From: Mucilaginibacter sp. UBA5151
Lineage (GTDB): Bacteria > Bacteroidota > Bacteroidia > Sphingobacteriales > Sphingobacteriaceae
Direction of reading: 5' to 3'
DNA: 20,926 nt
Assembly (NCBI GenBank): GCA_002413785.1
Contig: DHXR01000087.1
Location: 3,586 to 24,511 of the forward strand
Both the position numbers and the translations under genes were made by a program. Positions 6,621 through 15,011 of the stretch are shown one piece after another. Each line of letters begins with the position of its first letter. Positions within the stretch are counted from its first letter, which is position 1. The notes below the pieces were generated by a model that saw nothing but the letters and a program-made list of their open reading frames with translations, did no database searches and was not told the origin of the DNA.

Positions 6621-7436
6621 ATGAAAAATATCTCATTTCAGTCAAATGCACTACTCCAGCATTTCTTATCCGCAGATAAGCTATGCTTTAGCTATGATGA
6701 AGCTTTTAAGGTATTAAACGATTCTTCCGATAGCGCAGTAAAAGAACTATTGCGAGATATGATCCGCAGGGGGCTATTGATGAGGGTAAAAAAAGGGATC
6801 TATTATATTATCCCTTTTGAGCAAGACCCTAACAAGTTTATGCCCGACTGGCACTTGCTTGTTTCTTGTTTGGTAGGTGATGTTAAACATTATATTGGGT
6901 ATTATTCTGCTTTGCAAATACATGGGCTAATTACACAGCCCTCTTTGCATGAAATGGTCGTTGTAAATAAACAGGTCCGGCCCTCTACCATGATGGTTAA
7001 GAATACAGCGTACCAATTTATCTATCATAATGAAAAACACTTTTTCGGGGTGAAAAAAACCTGGATCGATCCCTACCATAAAGTATTATGTTCAGACCTG
7101 GAAAAGACATTGATCGATTGTTTATTCAAGCCTGAATATAGCGGAGGGGTCGTTGAAATAGCCAAAGCCATTCATGCTGCCCAAAATAAGATCGACTTTA
7201 ACAAATTGCTAAAATATTGCATCCAATTTGATTCCCAAGCGGTAATTAAGCGGTTAGGGTTTATTTTGGATGTTTTGGACATCAGCAATCCTATTCGTAA
7301 AGATCTGCAAAAGATGAAAACAACAACGTTTGCCTTATTGGATACGGAATTACCTAAAACGGGCAAACGTAGCGGGGTTTGGAGTATTCAGGAAAACCTT
7401 GATTTGGAAACGATTAAATCAGCTGTATATACATGA
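6621..7436 (+). CDS. abiEi: Type IV antitoxin and autorepressor AbiEi
   Basis: A 271-aa AbiEi-family antitoxin. Residues 1-75 form a winged helix-turn-helix (ALLQHF...DEAF...LRDMIRRGLLMRVKKGIYYI), the domain that binds the inverted repeats in its own promoter. The rest is the antitoxin domain with family-typical segments: HYIGYYSALQIHGL near 91-104, SDLEKTLIDCLFKPEYSGGV near 158-177 and LGFILDVL near 213-220. AbiEi counteracts AbiEii without forming a stable complex with it (type IV mechanism). Length is normal. The start two bases after the long palindrome is clear. The gene overlaps abiEii by ATGA, so the two are translationally coupled. Upstream it has two inverted repeats, as expected for negative autoregulation. 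Confidence 0.88.
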   Translation: MKNISFQSNALLQHFLSADKLCFSYDEAFKVLNDSSDSAVKELLRDMIRRGLLMRVKKGIYYIIPFEQDPNKFMPDWHLLVSCLVGDVKHYIGYYSALQIHGLITQPSLHEMVVVNKQVRPSTMMVKNTAYQFIYHNEKHFFGVKKTWIDPYHKVLCSDLEKTLIDCLFKPEYSGGVVEIAKAIHAAQNKIDFNKLLKYCIQFDSQAVIKRLGFILDVLDISNPIRKDLQKMKTTTFALLDTELPKTGKRSGVWSIQENLDLETIKSAVYT

Positions 7437-8230
7437 TCAAACCAGCCGAAATTCAGAAAAAAGCATACGAAGCAGGGGTCCGCGATACACAGATAGAGAA
7501 AGATTATATTTTGACATGGCTGTTGTATGGCATCGCTAAACATGAACGGTTGTCTAAAGTATTGGTTTTTAAAGGAGGCACCGTTTTAAAGAAAGTATAT
7601 TTTGAAGATTATCGTTTTTCAGAAGATCTTGACTTTACGTTGCTGGATGATACCTTGTCCAATGAAGCGATATTTAGCGATTTTGAAGAGGTGTTTAACT
7701 TTATAGCCGAGGAGGCGAATATCGCGCTCCAATTTGGTGAAGATGCAGAACATGAAAGCGGTAGTATAAACTTTTATATTATATATACCGGCCCGCTTGG
7801 CGGGAACGTGGGCAGCAAGCAGGTTAAGATAGACATTACCCGGAAAGAAATATTAGAGTTTGAGCCATTGGAAAAACCGGTGTTTATTAATTATTCCGAT
7901 GGGGAGGCATTTGGCTTGCTTTGTTACCCACTGGAGGAGATCGTGATCGAAAAAATGTGCGCATTGATGGGACGCACCCAACCTCGGGATTTATACGATT
8001 TATGGTATTTGTTTGAATATGAAAAGTTAGACATTAAAGATACCTGGCCTGAATTTGAAAGGAAGGCAAAAAATAAGGGGCATGATCCTGCAAATTTTAA
8101 AACCAAAGTTCAATCTAAACTAAATTCTTTTAAAGGACGATGGCAAGGTTCCCTGTCTAATCAGATCAAAGACTTGCCTGATTTTGACACGGTGATACGG
8201 GAACTTAACAAGCATTTCAGAAAGATTTAA
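7433..8230 (+). CDS. abiEii: Type IV toxin, nucleotidyltransferase AbiEii
   Basis: A 265-aa AbiEii/AbiGii nucleotidyltransferase toxin. Visible motifs are FKGGT (46-50), SEDLDF (63-68) with the metal-binding DxD pair Asp65/Asp67, and downstream EEIVIEKMCALMGRTQPRDLYDLW (about 169-192) holding the lysine and Arg-Asp residues typical of the family. These toxins transfer nucleotides and act bacteriostatically; homologues such as MenT modify tRNA acceptor ends. In phage infection they can cause abortive infection. It begins inside the abiEi stop codon (ATGA). All active-site motifs are intact, so it should be functional. The next gene group begins about 150-230 bp downstream with no obvious terminator, so read-through into jetA-D is possible. 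Confidence 0.92.
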   Translation: MIKPAEIQKKAYEAGVRDTQIEKDYILTWLLYGIAKHERLSKVLVFKGGTVLKKVYFEDYRFSEDLDFTLLDDTLSNEAIFSDFEEVFNFIAEEANIALQFGEDAEHESGSINFYIIYTGPLGGNVGSKQVKIDITRKEILEFEPLEKPVFINYSDGEAFGLLCYPLEEIVIEKMCALMGRTQPRDLYDLWYLFEYEKLDIKDTWPEFERKAKNKGHDPANFKTKVQSKLNSFKGRWQGSLSNQIKDLPDFDTVIRELNKHFRKI

Positions 8231-8377
8231 AATATTTCGGATTAAACGCCCCATCAAGGAGTTGTTTTCTCTTCCGTAAAACACAGTCGTATTGATCAGT
8301 CTGAATAATATTTATGTAACCTGTTATTTTTATAATATTAATAGGATATTAGAGGTGCTTAAATTCATTCAGAATCC

Positions 8378-8464
8378 ATGAAGGTTACTAAACTGTTTGA
8401 TTGTTATTTAGATAGCCAAGAAGGCGTATTTATCGTTTCAAGTCATCTTAACAATGAAGTATGA
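8378..8464 (+). CDS. 28-aa upstream ORF coupled to jetA
   Basis: ATG at 8378 opens a 28-codon frame (product begins MKVTKLFDCYLDSQEG) whose TGA at 8462-8464 overlaps the jetA ATG at 8461 as ATGA, the same junction type as abiEi/abiEii and jetB/jetC. That overlap suggests translational coupling and favours a real leader ORF or micro-protein, or a remnant of an earlier jetA N-terminus. No ribosome-binding site better than AGAATCC is visible and no family is recognised. Confidence 0.35.
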   Translation: MKVTKLFDCYLDSQEGVFIVSSHLNNEV

Positions 8465-9852
8465 TTTGGGAAAACAATGATTTATTTGGTAAATACGAGT
8501 TGCTGTTTCCTCCGAAATATGAAGGGGGCCTCCTTATCGTATCCCTTTACCATAAAATTAAGTCAAGGGAGATAGATCATTATTTTACTTCCAACGAAAT
8601 CAGAATTATTTTGGAACGCCTTGCGCTTCAAAATAATGAAAGTGTACCGCAATCTGAGAGGATCATTAAAAATTTACTTCATTTTTTCATCAGGAACGTA
8701 CCCGGCGAGCCCGGTAAATATTATCTGACAGACCATGCCGAAAGTGTGGTGGAGTTGATGAAGAATAAGCTTGAAAATCCCTATAAGGATTTTCCCCTTA
8801 AACAAAGCTTTGAGAAATATTTTACCTTGTGTACAGGTGAGATCAGGATCATCAGTGATCTTGAAAGACGGTTTGGAAAAGAGTTTGTTTCAGGCCACAA
8901 GCGAATCATAAACAATCACTTATCCGCTTTAGAAGATGAATTGTCAGAAGCCTATGATCAATTAAACTTGATCCTGCAGTCTGAAGAGCAAAGCGCAACG
9001 GTGCTGGTAAAAAATTTCGTGAATGTGTTTAAAACATTCGGTGAAAGAGCGGAAGATATTACCAATGCCATATCGTCAAAGGATAAGTTTCTCCGTTCAC
9101 TTAGAGAGCGGGTTGATGAATTTTATGCCGCAGTAGAACTTTATCCGCATGTACCAACGAACGCGGAGGAATTGGCAGAGCTGGATAATATTAAAAATGA
9201 TTGGCGCATTGCACGGGAAATTTTACAAGACATGGATGACTTTTTTAAGACCGTGGATTATAAAATTTCCAATATCCGTAAGCAAATCCTGAATGCCAGT
9301 GGAAAACTCAGCGAGCTTCACGAGAACTTTTCTTCCCGTGCGTATTTTAGATTGAAAATAAAAAAGTTGTTCCGTTTATCCCTTGACTGTGCGGATTATA
9401 GTGATTCGGAGGTTATCTGGCGTGTTAATTTGCCGACTAAAGCCCTCGTATATGAAAATGTAAGGTTATTTTACCCCGAGCAATATGATTTCGGCCTAAA
9501 AAGGGAAAATAATGTTATTAATGTACCTGTGGATATTGCCTACCAACAGGAGAAACTTAAGGAGATCCAACAGGAAGTCAGCCGTCAGGAGGTCATTAGC
9601 GGATGGGTTACAAAAGGAAAAGAAATGCTCGATACCCAGCCTGAAGTGAACATGGCCGCGCTTATGAATATGATACTGGAAACAGACGATGATTATACGA
9701 TAGCGCATCATGTAGCGATCGAGCTCACTCAATTTGTATCTGACAGTATCGATCATGCCCTGTCGATAGAAGAAATAGCTGAACCATTAAAAAATGTCGA
9801 TATCACCATATGGAAAATGAACATGAGGAAATTACAGACTATACCTTCCTGA
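8461..9852 (+). CDS. jetA: JetA-like kleisin subunit of a Wadjet SMC system
   Basis: A 463-aa protein at the MukF-like (kleisin) position of a JetABCD operon. Residues about 1-105 look like a winged-helix module (LFPPKYEGGLLIVSLYHK, then a helical stretch and the KYYLTDHAE wing). Residues about 110-300 are helical and charged, probably coiled coil (QSFEKYFTLCTGEIRIISDLERR, KIKKLF). A C-terminal helical and winged part ends about residue 455. Wadjet complexes bind, extrude and cleave circular plasmid DNA; this subunit would join the SMC heads. The start at 8461 overlaps the stop of the 28-aa upstream ORF. The 3' end overlaps jetB by 43 bp. Primary similarity of kleisins is weak, so the call rests on order, length and neighbours. 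Confidence 0.7.
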   Translation: MIWENNDLFGKYELLFPPKYEGGLLIVSLYHKIKSREIDHYFTSNEIRIILERLALQNNESVPQSERIIKNLLHFFIRNVPGEPGKYYLTDHAESVVELMKNKLENPYKDFPLKQSFEKYFTLCTGEIRIISDLERRFGKEFVSGHKRIINNHLSALEDELSEAYDQLNLILQSEEQSATVLVKNFVNVFKTFGERAEDITNAISSKDKFLRSLRERVDEFYAAVELYPHVPTNAEELAELDNIKNDWRIAREILQDMDDFFKTVDYKISNIRKQILNASGKLSELHENFSSRAYFRLKIKKLFRLSLDCADYSDSEVIWRVNLPTKALVYENVRLFYPEQYDFGLKRENNVINVPVDIAYQQEKLKEIQQEVSRQEVISGWVTKGKEMLDTQPEVNMAALMNMILETDDDYTIAHHVAIELTQFVSDSIDHALSIEEIAEPLKNVDITIWKMNMRKLQTIPS

Positions 9853-10484
9853 AAGAGAATGCGGTAGAAAAGTATTTCGCTGATTTGAATATCAAATTAT
9901 TATCGGGCAGGCATATTCAAAACAATGAATTCGGTATATTTTCCGTCTTGGAGGATTATTATGAGCCACTAAAAGGGTTTTATCAGCAACTGTATAAACT
10001 GGATCTTGTCAAAGACCAGTTTGACCAGGCGGTTTATTATTATCTTAATTTCTTCGACACCAGTAAAGGTAAGCTGAGTGACCAATCCAGATACAGGACC
10101 TTAACGGAGATGCAGACTATCACCGGGCTAATGCTCCTTGATATGTATTATACTAAATATTTCGATGAGGTTAAAGTTATTCAATGGATAGATATTCAGT
10201 ACGAAATAAAAGACGGCGACCATAAAGCAAATTACCAACGCATCCTTTTTAGTGAAATCAGGGAAAGCTACACGGAAAATGAGTGGATGCAGGCGGAGAA
10301 AAAATTCAAAGATGCGATCAATAGCTTTGATAAATTAGGCTGGGTGAACAGGCATTCCGGGGCACAAGAAGAACTCAAATTTGAGATCAATCCATGTATT
10401 CACAGGATAGCCCGGTTATATGAAAAGGAACTGGAGGATTTTGACGCTTTTGCACTGACCATTAAACCCGAAGAAGAAATATGA
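9810..10484 (+). CDS. jetB: JetB-like (MukE-type) accessory subunit
   Basis: A 224-aa predominantly helical protein between the kleisin and SMC genes, the place and size of JetB/MukE-type winged-helix (KITE) subunits. Seen: a short N-terminal segment, a helical middle with YYYLNFF (about 73-79) and DMYYTKYFDE, and a C-terminal wing-like part (KFKDAINSFDKLGWVNRH, then the strand LKFEINPCIHRIARLYEKE). The ATG at 9810 lies inside jetA, and the stop TGA overlaps the jetC ATG at 10481, so translation is coupled on both sides. It would bind the kleisin and modulate the SMC ring. No enzyme motif is present. Assignment depends mainly on context. Confidence 0.65.
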   Translation: MENEHEEITDYTFLKENAVEKYFADLNIKLLSGRHIQNNEFGIFSVLEDYYEPLKGFYQQLYKLDLVKDQFDQAVYYYLNFFDTSKGKLSDQSRYRTLTEMQTITGLMLLDMYYTKYFDEVKVIQWIDIQYEIKDGDHKANYQRILFSEIRESYTENEWMQAEKKFKDAINSFDKLGWVNRHSGAQEELKFEINPCIHRIARLYEKELEDFDAFALTIKPEEEI

Positions 10485-13400
10485 AATATCCCAAGATCTA
10501 TTCACTTTCAACTGTCGGGATATTGAAACATTATATTCATGATTACCTGATCCATCCCCTTAGAACGGACTTTATTGGTCCAAACGGCGTTGGGAAATCG
10601 ATCATTGCCGACCTGCTGCAACTGTTGTTTATCTATGATACCGATGTGATCAAATTCGGAACTGACGGCATAAAACAGCACGAAAGAAGTATCTATACAT
10701 TACCTTATAAAACCGGGCTCGCTTACTGCTTCTTAAATGTGGAAGTTGACAAGGAGAAGTTCCTGATCATTGGTATTACTTTAAGCGCACAAAGGGGCGT
10801 GAGGATCACCCCTTTTGTCATTACAAAAACAGCAGAGCTTGATGATTCCCTGGACAAATTAGTGCTATCGAAAGATGAGATTTTGATGGCTAAGGATATT
10901 ATTTCAGCGGATAATATACCCGACCTGAAAACCCTGTCGGCGCAGTTATTTAATCAAAAGGGACTGTACCTCAAATTTTATAAGTCAAAAGAGGAAGTTA
11001 AACAATATTACAGGTTTCTTTATGACAAGGAAATTCTTTCTATCAATCTTGCCGTAGAAACAAATTATAATGCTTTTGCGAAAGTTATCCAGTCATTTTC
11101 CAAAGCAAAGGCGCTCAACTTAAATTCTTCCTCAGCCTCCAGAAGCCTGAAAGAGTTTCTTTTCGAGGAATCAGAAACCGAATTACTGGAAGATTACCAA
11201 CAGCAACAGGCGACACTCGAAAAAATATTGAAGGAATATAATAGGCTGAATACAGATATCCAGCTTTTGGAACAAAAGCAAGTATTGTTTATCCAATTAA
11301 AAAAATTGGAAGACACCTATCTGACCAATTTCAGAACGTTTAAAGAAACTGAAGTAATATCGGCATATCATACTTTAGCAGCAGTGCAATTAACCGAAAG
11401 CAGCGGACGGGAGTTTTTAACGAAAAATAAAGGGATTCTCGCCGTAGAAAATTCCAAGAGGGAGAAATTACCAAAAATTCAGGAGCAAATCGCACATGCA
11501 CTCAAAAAAGCGGACGAAAACTATGACCTGCATGTGTCTTATGAGCAATTGACCCTCCAAATCGAAGAATTGGATGAAGAGATCAATGACTTGCAGGTTT
11601 TAAACAGGGTTTCCGCCGCGCCTGTTTGGAAAGGACATGTTCCGGTAATGGACATGGGGATAAGAAAGGCTTCGGAGGTAAAACAAATGATATTATTCGC
11701 CGAAGAAAAGCTCCAAAAATATTTTACACCCACTACACTTGAAGAAAGCTGGCAGCAGCAAGGTGAATTGATCCGGGCATTAACGGAGCAGCTTAGAAGT
11801 GAAAAAGATTATACGAATAAATTGATTGCGCTTTTGGAAGCCAATACAGTCAATAGCCTGATAGGATGGGCATTGGCGCAGGATATTAATTTAACCCAGG
11901 AATTAAGAAACACACTGGTTCATTTTGCGACCCTGCCAGTTTCCAAACCCGATCAGCCTAAGGGCGGGGCTAAATATTTATCAGCCGATGAATTAATAAA
12001 AGACTTTACGGTTGTACCCGATAATGATCAAAAGGGTTTTTGGTTAAAGTTAGGTGCGATGTCAGAGTTCATCTCTCTCAGCGATGATGCTGAGCTTTTA
12101 GTTGATTCGACGCGTACGAGCCGTTCAATTGATGGCTTGCTGATAAAAAAAAGAGAAGAACTGCTTTTGATCGATAGCAAGGTTCGTGAAATTGAAAAAA
12201 TAAATCGCTCTGAGCCTTATGATAAGACAATACTTAACGAGGACTTTGATATTTTCCTGGTCAGCTACGATAACATTAAAAAACTAAAAGAAGCGGTAGG
12301 TTGCATCTTTCATTTAGACAAGAAAATCAAACTTCTTTCTACGGATCGGAAAATCAAAGCGGAATCACTTGAAGAGATTAAAGAGAAAGTACCCCTGAAT
12401 ATCCTTAAACAAGAACCAGAAGTTTTTAAAAGAGAACTGAAAAAACTGAGTCAGCAGCAGATAGCCCGAAATACAAAATTTACGGCCTGCGAGGAAAAAA
12501 ACACCTCAGCCATCAAAAGATTGGAATCGGAAATCAGTACCCAGACGTTACAACTTCAAGAATTGGCACGAACCGCACTAAGTTATCAGACAACATTTGA
12601 TAAATTGAATCAGGATTTTTTTAAACTATTTGAAGCTAACGTGCTTGAGTACCCGGCGTTGGATAAACAGTTGGCTGAAATTGAAGAGGTTTATAAGGAA
12701 TCTTGGAATGATTATAAACTGAAGTACCAGTATATGACAGACCAGTGTAATGAAACCAAAGAGGGCAAAAATCTGGAGGTTAATACCAGTATAGCCGACA
12801 AAACGTATTCCTTTCATGTTCTTGAAACAGTGCTGCTGGGTGGAAGGATCAAAACATTTGACCAGATATCATCAGCGTTGCACGAAGCGAACAGAAACCG
12901 GTTAAGTATGGCTGATGACATCAAATCCAATATGGTCAAAGTGTTTGAGAGTACGCTGAAGAGGTACAAACAATACAAAGAATCAGTGCAGGAGATCAAT
13001 GCTTTTTTTAAAGGACGAATGATCAGCGACCGCTTCTTTTTCAGGATTAATTTCGCCGAAAATCCCACCATCAGGATCGATCTGATCGAAGATATTGGTA
13101 CCAGGATACGTAATGCGGCTAAAGATGGCGAGTTGAGTTTTGAAAAATCAGTTAGTGAGTTCATTGAGGAATTCTTTAAGAAAGCGGCGCGCCTAAAAGA
13201 AAGGGTCAGCATCGAAAAGCTTTTAAATCCTAAAACCTATTTTGAGCTGTCGGTAAGTTTAACGGATGAATTTAACATGGAAATACCCGGCAGTACCGGC
13301 GAAACTTATTCTGCAATCGCTTTATTAGGGATTGCCAGGCTATCATTTGTGCAAGCCGATAACCGTCGCGGATTACGGTTTATTATACTGGAGGAGATCG

Positions 13401-13666
13401 GGAGCCTCGACAACTCTAATTTCAATACTTTTCCGGCCATTGCAAAAAAGTTCGATTACCAGATACTTACGATGTCACCCCACCCGTTCCGTGCCAGCCT
13501 TGCCGATGAGTGGTATGCCCATCACCTAATTAAGGGAAGTTCCGATCAGAACATTAATTTATGTCCTTCCGCTTCTTATTTTAAAACCAAAGATCAGAGT
13601 GAGCGCCTGGAAATTTACTTAAATCACCTGAAAAATGAATTGGATCGTACTCAAGGCGCTGAATGA
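10481..13666 (+). CDS. jetC: JetC-like SMC (MukB-type) ATPase
   Basis: A 1061-aa SMC-type ATPase, the motor of the Wadjet complex. The Walker A motif GPNGVGKS is at 33-40. Long coiled-coil arms run from about 225 to 460 and 580 to 900, broken by a globular, hinge-like part around 480-570. The ABC signature (GSTGE) is near 937-941, then a Walker B region FIILEEIGSLD at 967-977 and a conserved His in MSPHPF. In Walker B the usual Asp-Glu reads Glu-Glu (971-972), a conservative but uncommon change at the Mg2+-coordinating position. ATP binding closes the heads and drives loop extrusion on plasmid DNA. Length fits JetC. The start overlaps jetB by 4 bp; the end overlaps jetD by 32 bp. Confidence 0.85.
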   Translation: MKYPKIYSLSTVGILKHYIHDYLIHPLRTDFIGPNGVGKSIIADLLQLLFIYDTDVIKFGTDGIKQHERSIYTLPYKTGLAYCFLNVEVDKEKFLIIGITLSAQRGVRITPFVITKTAELDDSLDKLVLSKDEILMAKDIISADNIPDLKTLSAQLFNQKGLYLKFYKSKEEVKQYYRFLYDKEILSINLAVETNYNAFAKVIQSFSKAKALNLNSSSASRSLKEFLFEESETELLEDYQQQQATLEKILKEYNRLNTDIQLLEQKQVLFIQLKKLEDTYLTNFRTFKETEVISAYHTLAAVQLTESSGREFLTKNKGILAVENSKREKLPKIQEQIAHALKKADENYDLHVSYEQLTLQIEELDEEINDLQVLNRVSAAPVWKGHVPVMDMGIRKASEVKQMILFAEEKLQKYFTPTTLEESWQQQGELIRALTEQLRSEKDYTNKLIALLEANTVNSLIGWALAQDINLTQELRNTLVHFATLPVSKPDQPKGGAKYLSADELIKDFTVVPDNDQKGFWLKLGAMSEFISLSDDAELLVDSTRTSRSIDGLLIKKREELLLIDSKVREIEKINRSEPYDKTILNEDFDIFLVSYDNIKKLKEAVGCIFHLDKKIKLLSTDRKIKAESLEEIKEKVPLNILKQEPEVFKRELKKLSQQQIARNTKFTACEEKNTSAIKRLESEISTQTLQLQELARTALSYQTTFDKLNQDFFKLFEANVLEYPALDKQLAEIEEVYKESWNDYKLKYQYMTDQCNETKEGKNLEVNTSIADKTYSFHVLETVLLGGRIKTFDQISSALHEANRNRLSMADDIKSNMVKVFESTLKRYKQYKESVQEINAFFKGRMISDRFFFRINFAENPTIRIDLIEDIGTRIRNAAKDGELSFEKSVSEFIEEFFKKAARLKERVSIEKLLNPKTYFELSVSLTDEFNMEIPGSTGETYSAIALLGIARLSFVQADNRRGLRFIILEEIGSLDNSNFNTFPAIAKKFDYQILTMSPHPFRASLADEWYAHHLIKGSSDQNINLCPSASYFKTKDQSERLEIYLNHLKNELDRTQGAE

Positions 13667-14558
13667 ACTTTATCATAAAGGTGAGGTAAAAAAAAATGAG
13701 ACGCTGTTCAAAAGCGGCGAAGTATCTTTTTTGACAAACTCTCTAAATATAATTTCCGATGACGGGCGAAAGTTGGTTGCCTCTGACAGTTATCGCGAAG
13801 TTTATGACAAAAAGTATTTGGAGAAATTTAATTTATATGCAGGGTTTTTAAGCGACAGCGGCCTCTTAAAACCTCAGAGCCGCTTCGAAGAAAATGATAT
13901 TGAAATATTGATGAAGATCAAATCCTGGCGCGAGGAAGGGACGTTGGAAGAACTCCGGGCGCAGATCATATCTTCAGATGAATCACTTCGGGGTGTTTCT
14001 CTGATGTTCTTTAAGAATGATAAATACTTGGATGATAAACCCTCCTTAGTTGACGCGCTTAAAAAGATCATCGATGTTGCACAATTTTCCAACGAAAAAG
14101 ATCAGCAATATATCTACCGGCTGGAGGTTGATAACCCCAGAATGATTGTTCTTTGTGAGAATGTTGATTTTTTAACTAAGCCAAACAAGCCACGCTTACA
14201 TGGAATTGAACTGTGGTATGCCGGTGGAAAGAACGTTGATAAGCTTCGCTACGCAAACCACCGGGCGTTGCCGATATTTTATTCTTGTGATTGGGATTAT
14301 GATGGCCTGTACATCATTTACCCGCTTGTTAAAGAAAAGATACCGGCTATCGAATTACTTACTCCTGACGGCCCCAGAAAGGGTATTACAGAAACAGAAC
14401 ACCGCAGCCTATGGCGACAATCAGAAACATCAAGGCAGGAGGCGCTTCACAGTATTTTGAGGCAAAATCAACTTGGTATTATAAACGAATTGATCCGGGA
14501 CAATCAATGGATCATTGAAGAATCCAACAGCTTGGTAACTATGCTTGAAATCGCATAA
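13635..14558 (+). CDS. jetD: JetD-like Toprim nuclease subunit
   Basis: A 307-aa protein in the JetD place. The C-terminal half carries a Toprim (topoisomerase VI A-like) fold: strand MIVLCEN with Glu175, then ELWYAGGKN (192-200), then FYSCDWDYDGL with Asp219, Asp221 and Asp223, matching the JetD pattern of a Gly/Cys-Asp-x-Asp-x-x-Gly turn. In Wadjet this subunit cleaves DNA once the SMC motor has stalled on a small circle. The N-terminal ~160 residues are helical, without a recognised domain. At 307 aa it is shorter than the ~380-420 aa usual for JetD, mostly at the N-terminus. The start at 13635 overlaps jetC by 32 bp. Acidic residues are intact, so activity is expected. Confidence 0.75.
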   Translation: MNWIVLKALNELYHKGEVKKNETLFKSGEVSFLTNSLNIISDDGRKLVASDSYREVYDKKYLEKFNLYAGFLSDSGLLKPQSRFEENDIEILMKIKSWREEGTLEELRAQIISSDESLRGVSLMFFKNDKYLDDKPSLVDALKKIIDVAQFSNEKDQQYIYRLEVDNPRMIVLCENVDFLTKPNKPRLHGIELWYAGGKNVDKLRYANHRALPIFYSCDWDYDGLYIIYPLVKEKIPAIELLTPDGPRKGITETEHRSLWRQSETSRQEALHSILRQNQLGIINELIRDNQWIIEESNSLVTMLEIA

Positions 14559-14629
14559 AGACGAGTATTATATAATGCTGTAAATGATCATTTGAAAAGC
14601 TTGAAACAACACTGTTAAAAATAGTGCTA

Positions 14630-14676
14630 TTTAATATCATTTAGGACAGGTTTAAACTGTCCTAAATGATATTAAA
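14630..14676. repeat. Second long palindrome, after jetD, matching the abiEi operator
   Basis: 23-nt arms (14630-14652 and 14654-14676) around base 14653 with one mismatched pair; core ACAGGTTTAAACTGT. The inner part (TTAGGACAGGTT / CTGTCCTAA) is nearly that of the palindrome at 6574-6618, and the sequence just after it (AAACATAAAAAATC) resembles abiEi's start (AAACATGAAAAATATC). No TAnnTTTG box overlaps it. It could be an AbiEi-bound site, a hairpin terminator for the jet operon, or the end of a duplicated or inserted unit. Confidence 0.7.
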
Positions 14677-14840
14677 CATAAAAAATCAATGGAATAGGTG
14701 GCTCAAAACGTAGCAAGAAAAAGTCGCTTTTTTTAAAGCCTCAGACCGGCTATATTTTAGAAAGATCACTGGCTGTTTATGATGGCTATTGCACTTATTA
14801 TTTATTTGATAATCAAATTGTTATAATCTAAAATTTTAAA
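14677..14840 (+). pseudogene. Possible gene remnant after the second palindrome
   Basis: After a TAA at 14679-14681 one frame is open to the TAA at 14832-14834. It reads a protein-like segment (SLFLKPQTGYILERSLAVYD, then GYCTYYLFDNQI) with no ATG, GTG or TTG start. The place right after the operator-like palindrome suggests the remnant of a gene that once sat behind it. No family is recognised; chance is possible. Confidence 0.2.
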
Positions 14841-14866
14841 TTAAATTTCATCATTCGCTATATAAA

Positions 14867-14898
14867 TTGAAGGCTTCTATAACTAATTCGTATATTTG
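14867..14898 (+). promoter_or_regulatory. Bacteroidota-type promoter for a short transcript
   Basis: TTG (14867-14869) and TATATTTG (14891-14898) are 21 bp apart, fitting the -33/-7 layout of Bacteroidota promoters. No ORF starts downstream on this strand before the terminator at 15009-15042, so it predicts an untranslated transcript of about 135-140 nt, or is left over from a lost gene. Confidence 0.5.
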
Positions 14899-14963
14899 AG
14901 CGTTCAATAAGTGGGTTCACCAAAGTGACCACCCAGAAATAGATTTTCTACATAAGTAATTGA

Positions 14964-15011
14964 TTATCAGTTGATAACAAAGATAGGTTCGAGCCCAGGT
15001 TGGCGCACAAA
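14964..15011 (+). repeat. Attachment-site-like sequence (left of the Septu cassette)
   Basis: A small inverted repeat TTATCA-GT-TGATAA (14964-14977) is followed by GGTTCGAGCCCAGGTTGGCG and CACAAA (14986-15011), which resembles a tRNA T-loop plus acceptor end. A counterpart lies at 19615-19645. Tyrosine recombinases commonly use tRNA 3' ends as attB, leaving such fragments. No integrase gene is in the window. Confidence 0.4.

Noticed and set aside
12814..13212. 132-codon minus-strand frame inside jetC
   Set aside because: Ser/Leu-rich antisense reading of a well-supported SMC gene, with no promoter or start signal.
14986..15011. A complete tRNA gene
   Set aside because: The T-loop motif is present, but the T-stem has mismatches and no D or anticodon arm could be folded upstream at the right distance.
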